The translations under genes and the position numbers were made by a program. DNA of 64,000 nt from an uncultured Roseicyclus sp. (GTDB taxonomy: Bacteria; Pseudomonadota; Alphaproteobacteria; Rhodobacterales; Rhodobacteraceae). Below are positions 17,663 to 26,236 of this stretch, one piece after another; position 1 is the first letter of the stretch; each line of letters opens with the position of its first letter. The stretch is from the NCBI GenBank assembly GCA_947491935.1, contig CANLLF010000006.1, positions 113,348 to 177,347 on the forward strand, in the 5' to 3' direction. Under the pieces are notes generated by a model. It worked only from the letters and a program-made list of their open reading frames with translations. It had not been told where the DNA came from and made no database searches.

Positions 17663-18352
17663 ATGATGGAACGTATTCCGGCCGCGCTTGGCGCTGGCTT
17701 GTGTGCCGTGGTATTTGCGACCGGGGCGATGGCGCAGAACGTCTCGGCTTTGGATGTGACGCAATCGACCTCGGCCTCCGCGACGGGCCTGTCGAGTGTG
17801 CTGGACCAGTTGATGGGGATGGAAAACGCCTCCCTCTCGGGCCTGACGGAACGCCGCATTCGCAGGCTTGGATCGCCCTATGCCCCCGCCACCCCCAGCC
17901 CCGATGATACGCGCCTGATGACCGGTGCCGAGTTGGACGCGCTTGGACCGGCAACCGGAGACGCCCAATGGCAATGTCTGACCGAAGCGCTCTATTTTGA
18001 AGCCCGCGGCGAACCGATCGAGGGCCAATATGCCGTGGCCGAGGTTATCCTGAACCGCGTCGATCACGGCAGTTACCCCGGGTCGATCTGCGGTGTGGTC
18101 ACGCAAGGGACGGGGCGGCAATATGCGTGCCAGTTCACCTATACCTGCGATGGTCATCCCGAAGAGGTGGCCGATGAGGGCGCGTGGCACCGTCTGGGCC
18201 ATATCGCGCGTATCATGATGGACGGCGCCCCGCGCGATCTGACCGCTGGTGCCACGCATTACCACGCCAACTGGGTCAATCCGCGTTGGGCCAGTCTCTA
18301 TCCCCAGACGGCGGCGATCGGCATTCACCACTTTTACCGTCAGCAATACTGA
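17663..18352 (+). CDS. Cell wall hydrolase (SleB/CwlJ type)
   Basis: A 229-residue exported protein. The signal peptide (ending TGAMAQ) is followed by a linker and a Hydrolase_2 domain: [28 protein letters not shown] (about residues 105-135), then SICGVV and CQFTYTCDG. The glutamate in ALYFEARGE is the expected catalytic residue of this lytic transglycosylase/amidase-like family that cuts peptidoglycan. A GGAAGG site lies ten bases before ATG 17663; a GTG at 17654 is less likely. It acts in the periplasm, and sits between the PPDK-like and folB-like genes. Confidence 0.88.
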   Translation: MMERIPAALGAGLCAVVFATGAMAQNVSALDVTQSTSASATGLSSVLDQLMGMENASLSGLTERRIRRLGSPYAPATPSPDDTRLMTGAELDALGPATGDAQWQCLTEALYFEARGEPIEGQYAVAEVILNRVDHGSYPGSICGVVTQGTGRQYACQFTYTCDGHPEEVADEGAWHRLGHIARIMMDGAPRDLTAGATHYHANWVNPRWASLYPQTAAIGIHHFYRQQY

Positions 18353-18451
18353 TCCACGAGTCGGATTTGGCCTGATCTGCGCCGCAAGGTGGCTTTTTCC
18401 GGCGGTGCGGACCGTGGTAAACGGCCTTCACCGACAGCGAGGGGCCGAGAC

Positions 18452-19390
18452 ATGACTGACGAGATTTCGCAAGCCTTCGGCCATCCGACGGAACGCGCCA
18501 AGGCCACAGCCGATGGGGCACCGCTCGACCGGATCTCGATGACCGACCATACCCGCGAGGTCGAAATCGGGGCGTTTCAGGCCGAGCGCGGGGTGACCCA
18601 GAAGATCCGCTTCGACGTGGTGGTCGAGGTCGAGACACGCGCGGAAAGTGCCGTCGATGATGTCGACCGGATCCTGAGTTACGACACGATCGTCGAAGCC
18701 ATCGATGCGAGCCTTGCGGCGGAGCGGGTGAATCTTCTGGAAACTCTCGCCGCGCGGATTGCCGACGCGATCATAGAACACCCCTTGGCCGCGCGTGTGT
18801 TCGTGCGGATCGGAAAGCTGGATCGTGGACCATACACGCTGGGGGTTGAGATCGTGCGCGAGGCGCCGAAGGGGCGGCGGCGGTTGCGCCTGCTTGCCGA
18901 AGCGGTGCCGCATCCCATTGTCGTGTTCCTGTCAGGCGCCGCCATCGCGCGGCCGGATCTTTCACAACTCCTTGATCATCTTGAGCAAACCGGCGTGCCC
19001 CTGATCCTGTGCGTGGACGCGCCTGACCTTGCCGCGCCCCGGGCCGCCCATGCCATGCCCCAGCGTCGCATCGCGCTTTTGGCCATCGAGCAGTCCGCCT
19101 GGGTGCTGGCCGCGCGCGACCCGCGATGCGTTGTCGTCGACAGCCGCACGGAGCTGGATTGGGCCACGAAGCAGGGACAGATCAGCGTCTGGGCCCCCTC
19201 AAAACTGGTGCTGGACGCCGTCGAAGGGCCGGGCAGCGATGTGACCGACCCACTGCCGCTGGCTGCATGGCTGGCCGATGCGTTCGAAGCCCGCGCATTG
19301 CTGAATTTCTCGGATCTCGACGTGGAGGCCGAAGTGCCCGTGACCACTTTCGCGCCCGATGCCATGCCTGACGTCGCGGCCCTCAGCTAA
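18452..19390 (+). CDS. Dihydroneopterin aldolase-like protein with an extra C-terminal domain
   Basis: 312 residues. Residues about 20-145 form a FolB-like domain: EIGAFQAERGVTQKIRFDVVVEVE, DDVDRILSYDTIVEAI, VNLLETLAARIAD and VFVRIGKLDRG. FolB makes 6-hydroxymethyl-dihydropterin for folate. The C-terminal part, about 165 residues (HPIVVFLSGAAIARPDLSQLL...), alternates hydrophobic strands and helices, Rossmann-like, and is not part of classical 120-residue FolB. The gene lies close to folP, with a convergent GNAT gene between them, supporting a folate role. Its 3' end overlaps that GNAT gene by eight bases. Confidence 0.8.
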   Translation: MTDEISQAFGHPTERAKATADGAPLDRISMTDHTREVEIGAFQAERGVTQKIRFDVVVEVETRAESAVDDVDRILSYDTIVEAIDASLAAERVNLLETLAARIADAIIEHPLAARVFVRIGKLDRGPYTLGVEIVREAPKGRRRLRLLAEAVPHPIVVFLSGAAIARPDLSQLLDHLEQTGVPLILCVDAPDLAAPRAAHAMPQRRIALLAIEQSAWVLAARDPRCVVVDSRTELDWATKQGQISVWAPSKLVLDAVEGPGSDVTDPLPLAAWLADAFEARALLNFSDLDVEAEVPVTTFAPDAMPDVAALS

Positions 19391-19823
19391 GGCGCATCAG
19401 ATCGGCGTCGCCATCGTTGCCACTGTAGCCGAACCCGGCCTTTTCCATGACCCGGCGCGATGCTTCGTCATCGGGCCTGACATGGCCGAAGAATCGATCC
19501 TCACGGAGTTCCCGCCGGGCGTGATCGAGCGCCGCGGTCAGAAATTCACTCGCCAGGCCCTGGCCCCACACGTCGGGCAGGAAGTGAAACACGACTTCGA
19601 GCCCATTTTCCGCGAATCCGATGCGAAACCCGCCCACGCCAACCTCATGGCCCGCATGGCTCAAAGTCCAGGGTGCGATCCGGTGGCGGCCCCAATCCTG
19701 AATATCGCGGTTCAAATCACCTTCACCGGCCTTGCCGAACAGGGCCTGATAGAGCCGCAACGCCATCGGGCGGGGCGGGCGACCTGTCAGGCGCGTGGTT
19801 CGAAAGGTGATCTCGTCGGTCAT
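19383..19823 (-). CDS. GNAT family N-acetyltransferase (RimJ-like)
   Basis: 146 residues. It has the Acetyltransf_3 layout: TTRLTGRPPRPMALRLYQALFG at the start, a central GVGGFRIGFAENGLEVVFHFLPDVWGQGLASEFL stretch containing the acetyl-CoA-binding QGLA loop, and the C-terminal DDEASRRVMEKAGFGYSG typical of the family. It transfers acetyl from acetyl-CoA to an amine, target unknown. ATG 19821-19823 is chosen over a longer frame because the conserved domain starts there. It lies antisense between the folB-like gene and folP. Confidence 0.85.
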   Translation of the reverse strand: MTDEITFRTTRLTGRPPRPMALRLYQALFGKAGEGDLNRDIQDWGRHRIAPWTLSHAGHEVGVGGFRIGFAENGLEVVFHFLPDVWGQGLASEFLTAALDHARRELREDRFFGHVRPDDEASRRVMEKAGFGYSGNDGDADLMRLS

Positions 19824-19928
19824 GGCCGCAGCCTTGCAGAGATTCCGGCGATCGACGAGGGTTGTTTTTTGATGACGTGACGAAATCTGCACCCTTGTCT
19901 GAGCCCGTCCCCCAAGGTAGGCGGCGCC

Positions 19929-20945
19929 ATGGAGCCCTATTATCGTCCGATCCCAAGCACCGATCCGGCCCGCCCGTCCGGCGCACTGCCCCTTGCGGGG
20001 GGATGGACGTGGTTTGACCGTGTTGAAGTCTTAAGGCGCGGAGAAAAAACGGAAATACGGCCCGTTTCAGATCTGCCGGACGCCGTGAGCAACGCTTTGA
20101 CGCGCCCGCGCGATCCCCTCGCGGGGCTTACGTTGGATCGTCCCCGCCTGATGGGCATCCTGAATGTGACGCCCGACAGCTTTTCCGATGGCGGCCAGTA
20201 TGCGGCGCCGGAGGCGGCTATCGCGCGCGTGGCCGAGATGCAGGGAAATGGGGCCGATCTCATCGATATTGGGGGCGAATCCACGCGTCCCGGCGCCGCC
20301 GAGGTGCCCGTGGCGGAAGAGATTGCGCGCACCGCGCCCGTGATCGAAGCCCTGTACGGCGCGCCAAGTCCCCCGTTGATCAGCCTCGACACCCGCAAAT
20401 CCGCGGTGGCCGAGGCGGGGATCGCGGCAGGTGCGGGCATTCTCAACGACGTCTCCGCGCTCCGGTTCGATCCGGATCTCGCTCAGGTGGCCGCCACGGC
20501 GGGTGTACCGTTAATTCTGATGCACTCGCTCGCCACGCCCGAGACAATGCAGGCCGAGGCCGGCACGGCCTATGAAGATGTGGTTCTGGATGTCTATGAC
20601 GGGTTGGCAGCGGCCGTTGCGCAGGCGGAGGCTGCCGGTGTGCCCCGCAGCAATATCGTCGTTGATCCCGGCATCGGGTTCGGCAAGACGCAGGCCCAGA
20701 ACCTCGCCCTGATCCAACGCCTGTCGCTGTTTCACGCGCTGGGATGCGCGGTACTGTTGGGCGTGTCTCGCAAAGGGTTCATAGGTGCCATAGGACACGA
20801 GCCGCAGGCCGACCGTCGCGGCCCCGGATCGGCGGGCATTGGCCTATGGGCCCTGTCGCAGGGCGTTCAGATTCTGCGCGTTCATGATATAAGCCTCCAC
20901 AAGCAGGCTATCGACCTGTGGCGCGCCAGTGCGGCGGGCGAGTGA
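19929..20945 (+). CDS. folP: Dihydropteroate synthase
   Basis: Condenses 6-hydroxymethyl-dihydropterin pyrophosphate with p-aminobenzoate to form dihydropteroate; target of sulfonamides. Hallmarks: LMGILNVTPDSFSDGG near residue 75, DIGGESTRPGA near 113, and LLGVSRKGFIG near 275. The 338-residue protein has an N-terminal extension of about 70 residues before the barrel, longer than the enteric enzyme. It starts at ATG 19929 and is followed 25 bp later by glmM, the common folP-glmM pairing. Confidence 0.95.
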   Translation: MEPYYRPIPSTDPARPSGALPLAGGWTWFDRVEVLRRGEKTEIRPVSDLPDAVSNALTRPRDPLAGLTLDRPRLMGILNVTPDSFSDGGQYAAPEAAIARVAEMQGNGADLIDIGGESTRPGAAEVPVAEEIARTAPVIEALYGAPSPPLISLDTRKSAVAEAGIAAGAGILNDVSALRFDPDLAQVAATAGVPLILMHSLATPETMQAEAGTAYEDVVLDVYDGLAAAVAQAEAAGVPRSNIVVDPGIGFGKTQAQNLALIQRLSLFHALGCAVLLGVSRKGFIGAIGHEPQADRRGPGSAGIGLWALSQGVQILRVHDISLHKQAIDLWRASAAGE

Positions 20946-20970
20946 GTGAGCAAGTAGGGGACGATCAGGC

Positions 20971-22314
20971 ATGACACGGAAACTCTTTGGCACCGATGGC
21001 GTGCGCGGGCAGGCCAATACCCATCCGATGACCGCCGAAATGGCGCTGCGCCTTGGCGCGGCAGCGGGCCGGTACTTTCGCCGTGATGGCTCCTCGGGGC
21101 ACCGGGTGGTGATTGGCAAGGATACGCGGCTTTCGGGTTACATGTTTGAAAACGCGCTGACCGCGGGGCTGACGTCCACGGGCATGAACGTGCTCCTGCT
21201 GAGCCCGGTTCCCACACCCGCCGTGGGCATGCTGACGCCGTCGATGCGGGCCGATCTGGGTATCATGATCTCGGCCAGTCATAACCCCGCCGTGGACAAT
21301 GGCATCAAGCTCTTCGGGCCCGATGGGTACAAGCTGAACGACGAGGTCGAGGCGGAGATCGAAGCGATGATGGAGGCGGATATTCCGCTGGCCGCGGCAG
21401 AACGCATCGGGCGCGCGAAACACGTCTATGACGGCCGGTTTCGCTACAATGAGCGGGTCAAATCGACCTTTCCCAGCAATTTGCGGCTCGATGGCCTGAA
21501 GATCGTCTGCGACTGCGCCAATGGCGCCGCCTATCGCACCGCGCCGGAGGTGTTGTGGGAGTTGGGCGCCGAGGTCATCCCGCTGGGGGTGGAGCCCAAC
21601 GGGCTTAACATCAATCTCGGCTGTGGCTCCACGGAGCCGCAGGCCGCCGCCGCCAAGATCCGCGAAACCGGTGCCGATGTTGGCATCTGCCTCGATGGGG
21701 ATGCCGACCGGGTGATCCTGATCGACGAGACCGGGGCGATTGCCGATGGCGATCAGATCATGGCGCTCTTTGCCAACAGATGGGCGCAGGAGGGGCGGCT
21801 GAACGGGCACACCTTGGCCGCGACGGTGATGTCGAACCTGGGCCTGGAGCGCTATCTTGCCGACAATGCCATTCGCTTGCATCGCACACCGGTGGGGGAC
21901 CGTTACGTTGTTGAAGCAATGCGCGCCCATGGCCTGAACCTGGGCGGCGAGCAATCTGGCCATATCGTGATGACGGATTACGCCACCACAGGCGACGGCC
22001 TGATCGCGGGCCTGCAATTCCTTGCGGAAATGGTGCGCACCGGCCAACCGGCCAGCCGCCTTGCCAAAAGCTTCGAGAAGGTGCCGCAGCTTCTGAAAAA
22101 CGTGCGCTACGGAGACGGTGCAACACCGCTCGACACGCCGCAGGTGCAGGCCGCCATCGCGGCGGGCGAGGCCCGGCTGACCGGGGCGGGGCGGCTCCTG
22201 ATCCGCAAATCGGGCACGGAACCCCTGATCCGCGTGATGGCCGAGGCCGAGGATGAGGCGCTTATGCGCGGCGTCGTGGATGATATCGTCGGTGCGGTTG
22301 AGGCCGTTGCCTGA
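20971..22314 (+). CDS. glmM: Phosphoglucosamine mutase
   Basis: Converts glucosamine-6-phosphate to glucosamine-1-phosphate for UDP-GlcNAc, hence peptidoglycan and lipid A. The 447 residues begin [13 protein letters not shown]. The catalytic phosphoserine is Ser103 in [13 protein letters not shown]. The Mg2+ loop is [10 protein letters not shown], the sugar loop GGEQSGHIV, and the phosphate loop [12 protein letters not shown]. All are intact. It follows folP closely and is probably co-transcribed with it. Confidence 0.97.
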   Translation: MTRKLFGTDGVRGQANTHPMTAEMALRLGAAAGRYFRRDGSSGHRVVIGKDTRLSGYMFENALTAGLTSTGMNVLLLSPVPTPAVGMLTPSMRADLGIMISASHNPAVDNGIKLFGPDGYKLNDEVEAEIEAMMEADIPLAAAERIGRAKHVYDGRFRYNERVKSTFPSNLRLDGLKIVCDCANGAAYRTAPEVLWELGAEVIPLGVEPNGLNINLGCGSTEPQAAAAKIRETGADVGICLDGDADRVILIDETGAIADGDQIMALFANRWAQEGRLNGHTLAATVMSNLGLERYLADNAIRLHRTPVGDRYVVEAMRAHGLNLGGEQSGHIVMTDYATTGDGLIAGLQFLAEMVRTGQPASRLAKSFEKVPQLLKNVRYGDGATPLDTPQVQAAIAAGEARLTGAGRLLIRKSGTEPLIRVMAEAEDEALMRGVVDDIVGAVEAVA

Positions 22315-22338
22315 CATCCACGGCTCGGGTGCGGTCGC

Positions 22339-22725
22339 TTACCCCCAGGCCGGGGGCTCCGTTGATGGCGCGTAGCTGCCGAAGCTCCATTCATGGCCCT
22401 CGGGGTCGGTGACGCGGTAGCGTTTGGTGCCCCATTCCGTCTCCTCCGGCCCGTAGACCAGCGTCGCGCCTTCATCCATGGCTTGCGCGTGGTGCGCCTT
22501 GACATCCTCCACCACCACGTAGATCCCCGGCGAGCCCTTGGGCCGCGCCTCCGTTCCGATCATGATGACGCCGTCGCCGATGGCCATCTCGGCGTGGAGC
22601 AGGGTGCCATCGTCGCCCATCTGCGCGAAATTGCGGCGAAACCCGAAGGCACGTTCAAGGAAATCAAGCGCCGCGGGGCCGTCCTCGTAGCTCAGATAGG
22701 GGATAATCGTGGGGCTGTGGGCCAT
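22339..22725 (-). CDS. VOC family (glyoxalase/PhnB-like) protein
   Basis: A 128-residue single-domain protein with the PhnB/YdeR pattern: IIPYLSYEDGPAALDFLERAFGF at the start, HAEMAIGDGVIMIG in the middle, and GPEETEWGTKRYRVTDPEGHEWSFG at the end. Members bind metals or small molecules, and some act in fosfomycin or bleomycin resistance or as lyases; no substrate can be assigned. The start at ATG 22723-22725 fits the domain boundary. Convergent with glmM, 24 bp apart. Confidence 0.85.
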   Translation of the reverse strand: MAHSPTIIPYLSYEDGPAALDFLERAFGFRRNFAQMGDDGTLLHAEMAIGDGVIMIGTEARPKGSPGIYVVVEDVKAHHAQAMDEGATLVYGPEETEWGTKRYRVTDPEGHEWSFGSYAPSTEPPAWG

Positions 22726-22865
22726 GGGCGTGCTCCGTATTTGGATTGGATATCGGTGAAGCGTAGCAGGGGGATGTGACGGCATTTCAGGATTTGACGC
22801 AACGTCTCGCTTTGGGCGGGACCTTGCGCGGCGCAGGCTCGGGGCAGCCGCATGGAGGATATGCA

Positions 22866-23255
22866 ATGACCATCTCCGCACTGGCGGAACAGGTGTTCGC
22901 CGCGCAGCCCTTTACCCAGGATTTGGGGGCGGAACTGCTGGAAGCCTCGGCCGACGGCGTTGTCGTCGCGCTGGACCTGGCGCCCCGCCACCTGCAGCAG
23001 CACGGGATTGTGCATGGCGGCGTGCTCAGCGCGCTGGCAGATATCGCACTGGCCTTTGCCGGGGGGCTTGCGATGGGATCGGACGCGGTGACTTCGGAGT
23101 TCAAGATCAACTACATCCGACCGGCCAAGGGCTCAGGCGTGCTGGTCCGGGCCGAGGCCTTGGGCGTGACGAAACGCCAAGCCATCGTGCAGGCGCGGAT
23201 CCTCGCGGGCGACGTGTTGTGCTGCGTTGCGCAGGGCACGATCACGCGGGTCTGA
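22866..23255 (+). CDS. PaaI-type hotdog thioesterase
   Basis: A 129-residue hotdog-fold protein with HLQQHGIVHGGVLSALADIALAFAG, the usual HGG..TLaD signature of 4HBT/PaaI thioesterases that hydrolyse acyl- or phenylacetyl-CoA esters, and FKINYIRPAKGSGVLVRAEA in the second half. The GGAGG at 22855-22859 precedes ATG 22866 at good spacing and sets the start. Its last codons overlap the convergent guanine deaminase gene by 14 bases. The substrate is unknown. Confidence 0.87.
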   Translation: MTISALAEQVFAAQPFTQDLGAELLEASADGVVVALDLAPRHLQQHGIVHGGVLSALADIALAFAGGLAMGSDAVTSEFKINYIRPAKGSGVLVRAEALGVTKRQAIVQARILAGDVLCCVAQGTITRV

Positions 23256-24528
23256 CGGGCGCTCCCGCCACGTAGACTTGCGCAATGGCGCGGTCATCCC
23301 CCATCATTATCGTCGGGAATAGGGCTTCCCAGATATCCTCGGCCCGGGTCGCGCGTTGTGCGATGGCGGGCGTAGAGGCCAGGTCGAGCACGCACAGATC
23401 GGCGTCGAACCCCTCCGCCAACCGCCCGATACACCCGCCCAGATGCAACGCCTCGGCCGACCCACCGGTGGCACGCCAAAGCAACTCGGCGGGGTGCGGC
23501 GCCGTGCCGCGAAGCTGCGCGACCTCATAGGCCGCGGCCATCGTGCGCAGCATCGAAAAGCTCGACCCGCCCCCGGTATCCGTGGCCAGCCCCACGCGCA
23601 TCCGGTCGGCCAATCCCATGTCGAACAGTCCAGAGCCGATGAACGTGTTCGATGTCGGACAATGGACGACGGCGGCGCCCACCTCTGCCAGCAGGTCGAT
23701 CTCGCGCGGCTCAAGGTGGATCGCGTGGCCGTAGAGGCCCCGCGCGCCCAGAAGGCCATGGGCCTCGTAGGTATCCAGATAATCGCGGGCAGCGGGGTAA
23801 AGCTCTCGCACCCAGGCGATCTCGTCCACCTGTTCGCTCAGATGGGTCTGCATCAGGCAATCGGGATGCTCCGCCCACAGCGCGCCGAGCGCTTCAAGCT
23901 GCGCTTGCGTCGAGGTGGGGGAGAAGCGCGGCGTGATCACGTAGCTCAGCCGATCCAGGCCGTGCCAGCGCTGCAGCAGCGCGCGGCTGTCGTCATAGGC
24001 CGATTGGGCCGTGTCGCGCAGTGCGTCGGGCGCATTGCGATCCATGCAGGTCTTGCCCGCCAGCGCCCGCATCCCTCGCGCCCGGGCCGCCCCGAAAAAC
24101 GCCTCCACCGAGGCCGGATGGATGGTGCAATAGCTTGCCACGGTTGTGGTTCCGTTGGACAGGATCAGGTCAAGGTACCGGCCCGCCACATCGGCCGCGT
24201 AATCGGCATCGCCAAAGCGGGCCTCCTCGGGGAACGTGTAGGTGTTCAGCCAGTCGATCAGCCGTTTGCCCCAGGATGCGATGATCGCCGTCTGGGGGTA
24301 ATGGGCGTGGGCATCGACAAAGCCCGGCACGATCAACCCATCGCCATGATCCGCCACCTTCGCACCGGGATGAGCCACGCGCAGGGCCGTGCCATCGCCC
24401 ACCTCCGCGATCACGCCATCGCGGACCAGCACGCCGCCGCGCGCCTCATGGCGCACGCTCTCGACACCCAGCGCCCTCGGGTCACCCGAAAAGGCCAGAA
24501 TCTGCCCGAGAATCAACCGCTCCACCAT
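23242..24528 (-). CDS. guaD: Guanine deaminase
   Basis: Zinc amidohydrolase converting guanine to xanthine in purine salvage and catabolism. In the 428 residues the first metal ligands are His74 and His76 in GFVDAHAHYPQ. The family block ASWGKRLIDWLNTYTFPEE follows, then MQTHLSEQVDEI, YGHAIHL and GLATDTGGGSSFS with the final metal Asp. GGGAGG sits six bases before ATG 24526-24528. It diverges from mgtE. Together with the pyrimidine island it gives the organism catabolism of both base types. Confidence 0.93.
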   Translation of the reverse strand: MVERLILGQILAFSGDPRALGVESVRHEARGGVLVRDGVIAEVGDGTALRVAHPGAKVADHGDGLIVPGFVDAHAHYPQTAIIASWGKRLIDWLNTYTFPEEARFGDADYAADVAGRYLDLILSNGTTTVASYCTIHPASVEAFFGAARARGMRALAGKTCMDRNAPDALRDTAQSAYDDSRALLQRWHGLDRLSYVITPRFSPTSTQAQLEALGALWAEHPDCLMQTHLSEQVDEIAWVRELYPAARDYLDTYEAHGLLGARGLYGHAIHLEPREIDLLAEVGAAVVHCPTSNTFIGSGLFDMGLADRMRVGLATDTGGGSSFSMLRTMAAAYEVAQLRGTAPHPAELLWRATGGSAEALHLGGCIGRLAEGFDADLCVLDLASTPAIAQRATRAEDIWEALFPTIMMGDDRAIAQVYVAGAPVRPA

Positions 24529-24613
24529 CTGAACCTCCCGCATTGCCCCCATTTGATAGCCCTTCCGCGCGCCCCATGTTAGAGGGCAGTGAACGCGCGC
24601 GCAGGGGGGCATC

Positions 24614-26014
24614 ATGGTCGCAGATCCGGAGCAGATCGCCGAAGATATCCGCGAGGATGCACGCGACACCTACGCGCTGGACAACAGCCTGCGTGCAGCC
24701 CTGCGTGAGGCCGTCGAGGCACAGGATGTCGCCGCCGTCGACGCGTTGATGGATCCGCTCCACCCCGCCGACATCGCCGATCTTCTGGAACAGGTCTCGA
24801 CCCCCGAACGCGAAAGCTGGCTGACGCTCTGGTCATCGGGCATCGACGGCGAGGTCCTGTCGGAACTGGAAGAGGGGCTGCGCGAAGAGGTCCTGTCGCT
24901 TTTGCCGGATCAGGTGATCGCCGACGCCGTCCGCGAGCTCGACAGCGACGATGTGGTCGACCTTGTCGAGGATCTGGAGGAAGAGCAGCAAGAGGCGATC
25001 CTCGACGCGCTGGAGCCCGCCGACCGCGCCGCGGTTGAGGCCGCGCTCAGCTATCCCGAGGAAACTGCTGGCCGCCTCATGCAGCGCGAGATCGTGGCCG
25101 TGCCGGAGCATTGGACGGTGGGTGAGACGATCGATCATCTGCGTTCGCAGGCCGGGCATCTGCCGGAGGAATTCTACCACGTCATCCTTACCGACCCGCG
25201 CATGAAACCAACCGGTTACGTGATGCTCGGGCGGCTTCTGGCTTCGATCCGGTCGGTCCTTCTGACGGAGATCACGGAAGACAGCTTCCGCCCGATCCCG
25301 GCCAGCCAGCCGGAAGAGGAAGTTGCCTATGCCTTCAACCAGTACCACCTGATTTCCGCCCCGGTCGTCGATGATGACGGGCGGCTCGTCGGTGTGATTA
25401 CTATCGACGACGCGATGATCGTGCTGGACCACGAGGCCGAGGAAGACATCCTGCGCCTGGCCGGTGTGGGTGAGGAATCGAGCCTGTCCGATGGCGTGGT
25501 AGAGACCACCAAACAACGCTTCCCGTGGCTTTTCGTGAACCTTATCACCTCCATTCTCGCCTCGCTGGTGATCGCCCAGTTCGAGGCCGCGATTGCCCAG
25601 ATCGTGGCTCTTGCCGTGCTGATGCCCATCGTGGCGTCGATGGGCGGCAATGCGGGCACCCAGGCCCTGACCGTGGCCGTCCGCGCCATCGCGACCAAGG
25701 ACCTGACCAGTTCCAACCTTGTCCGCGTGATCACCCGTGAAGCTGGCGTGGGCCTGATCAACGGCGCGATCTTTGCGGTCGTGATGGGAATTGTGGGCGT
25801 GGTCTGGTTCGGCACCGCGATGCTCGGGGTCGTGATCGGAGCGGCGATGGTCATCAACCTGCTGGTTGCGGGGCTGGCGGGGATCCTCGTGCCCGTTGTG
25901 CTCGACAGGCTGCGGATTGACCCGGCTCTGGCCTCCGGCGCCTTTGTGACGACGGTGACGGACGTCGTCGGTTTCTTTGCGTTTCTGGGTCTGGCGGCTC
26001 TGCTCCTGCTCTGA
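24614..26014 (+). CDS. mgtE: Magnesium transporter MgtE
   Basis: 466-residue inner-membrane Mg2+ channel. The order is an acidic N domain of helical repeats (about 1-135, HPADIADLLEQV), two CBS domains (about 140-265, DRRxx-like signalling part with TDPRMKPTGYVMLG), a connecting helix and five membrane segments from about residue 285. The pore helix block PIVASMGGNAGTQALTVAVRAIA is intact. Intracellular Mg2+ binding to the N and CBS domains gates this family. Single gene, divergent from guaD, ATG preceded by AGGGGGG. Confidence 0.95.
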   Translation: MVADPEQIAEDIREDARDTYALDNSLRAALREAVEAQDVAAVDALMDPLHPADIADLLEQVSTPERESWLTLWSSGIDGEVLSELEEGLREEVLSLLPDQVIADAVRELDSDDVVDLVEDLEEEQQEAILDALEPADRAAVEAALSYPEETAGRLMQREIVAVPEHWTVGETIDHLRSQAGHLPEEFYHVILTDPRMKPTGYVMLGRLLASIRSVLLTEITEDSFRPIPASQPEEEVAYAFNQYHLISAPVVDDDGRLVGVITIDDAMIVLDHEAEEDILRLAGVGEESSLSDGVVETTKQRFPWLFVNLITSILASLVIAQFEAAIAQIVALAVLMPIVASMGGNAGTQALTVAVRAIATKDLTSSNLVRVITREAGVGLINGAIFAVVMGIVGVVWFGTAMLGVVIGAAMVINLLVAGLAGILVPVVLDRLRIDPALASGAFVTTVTDVVGFFAFLGLAALLLL

Positions 26015-26109
26015 CCTCAAAGCCCCTCTTTGTTCAGATAAACATGCCCCCCGGAGGGCCGATCGGCCGCTCTTCCCACCCTTGGCCATCGAGGTACGAC
26101 CGCAGCGTC

Positions 26110-26127
26110 GCGCGGCCATGGCCGCGC
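26110..26127. terminator. 18-base perfect palindrome between convergent genes
   Basis: GCGCGGCCATGGCCGCGC lies between mgtE (plus) and the 1017-residue gene (minus), which converge. As RNA it folds on both strands, so it could terminate both transcripts, although no T-run follows. The rest of the 222-bp gap shows nothing gene-like. Confidence 0.4.
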
Positions 26128-26236
26128 CCGCTGCGCCGGGCCCAAAGACACGGAATGTGCGCACGCACAGGTCCGGGTCACGGGAGAGCCCCGGCCTTGG
26201 ATCAGGAAACAGCGCGGCCGAAAAAACGTGCCGGGA

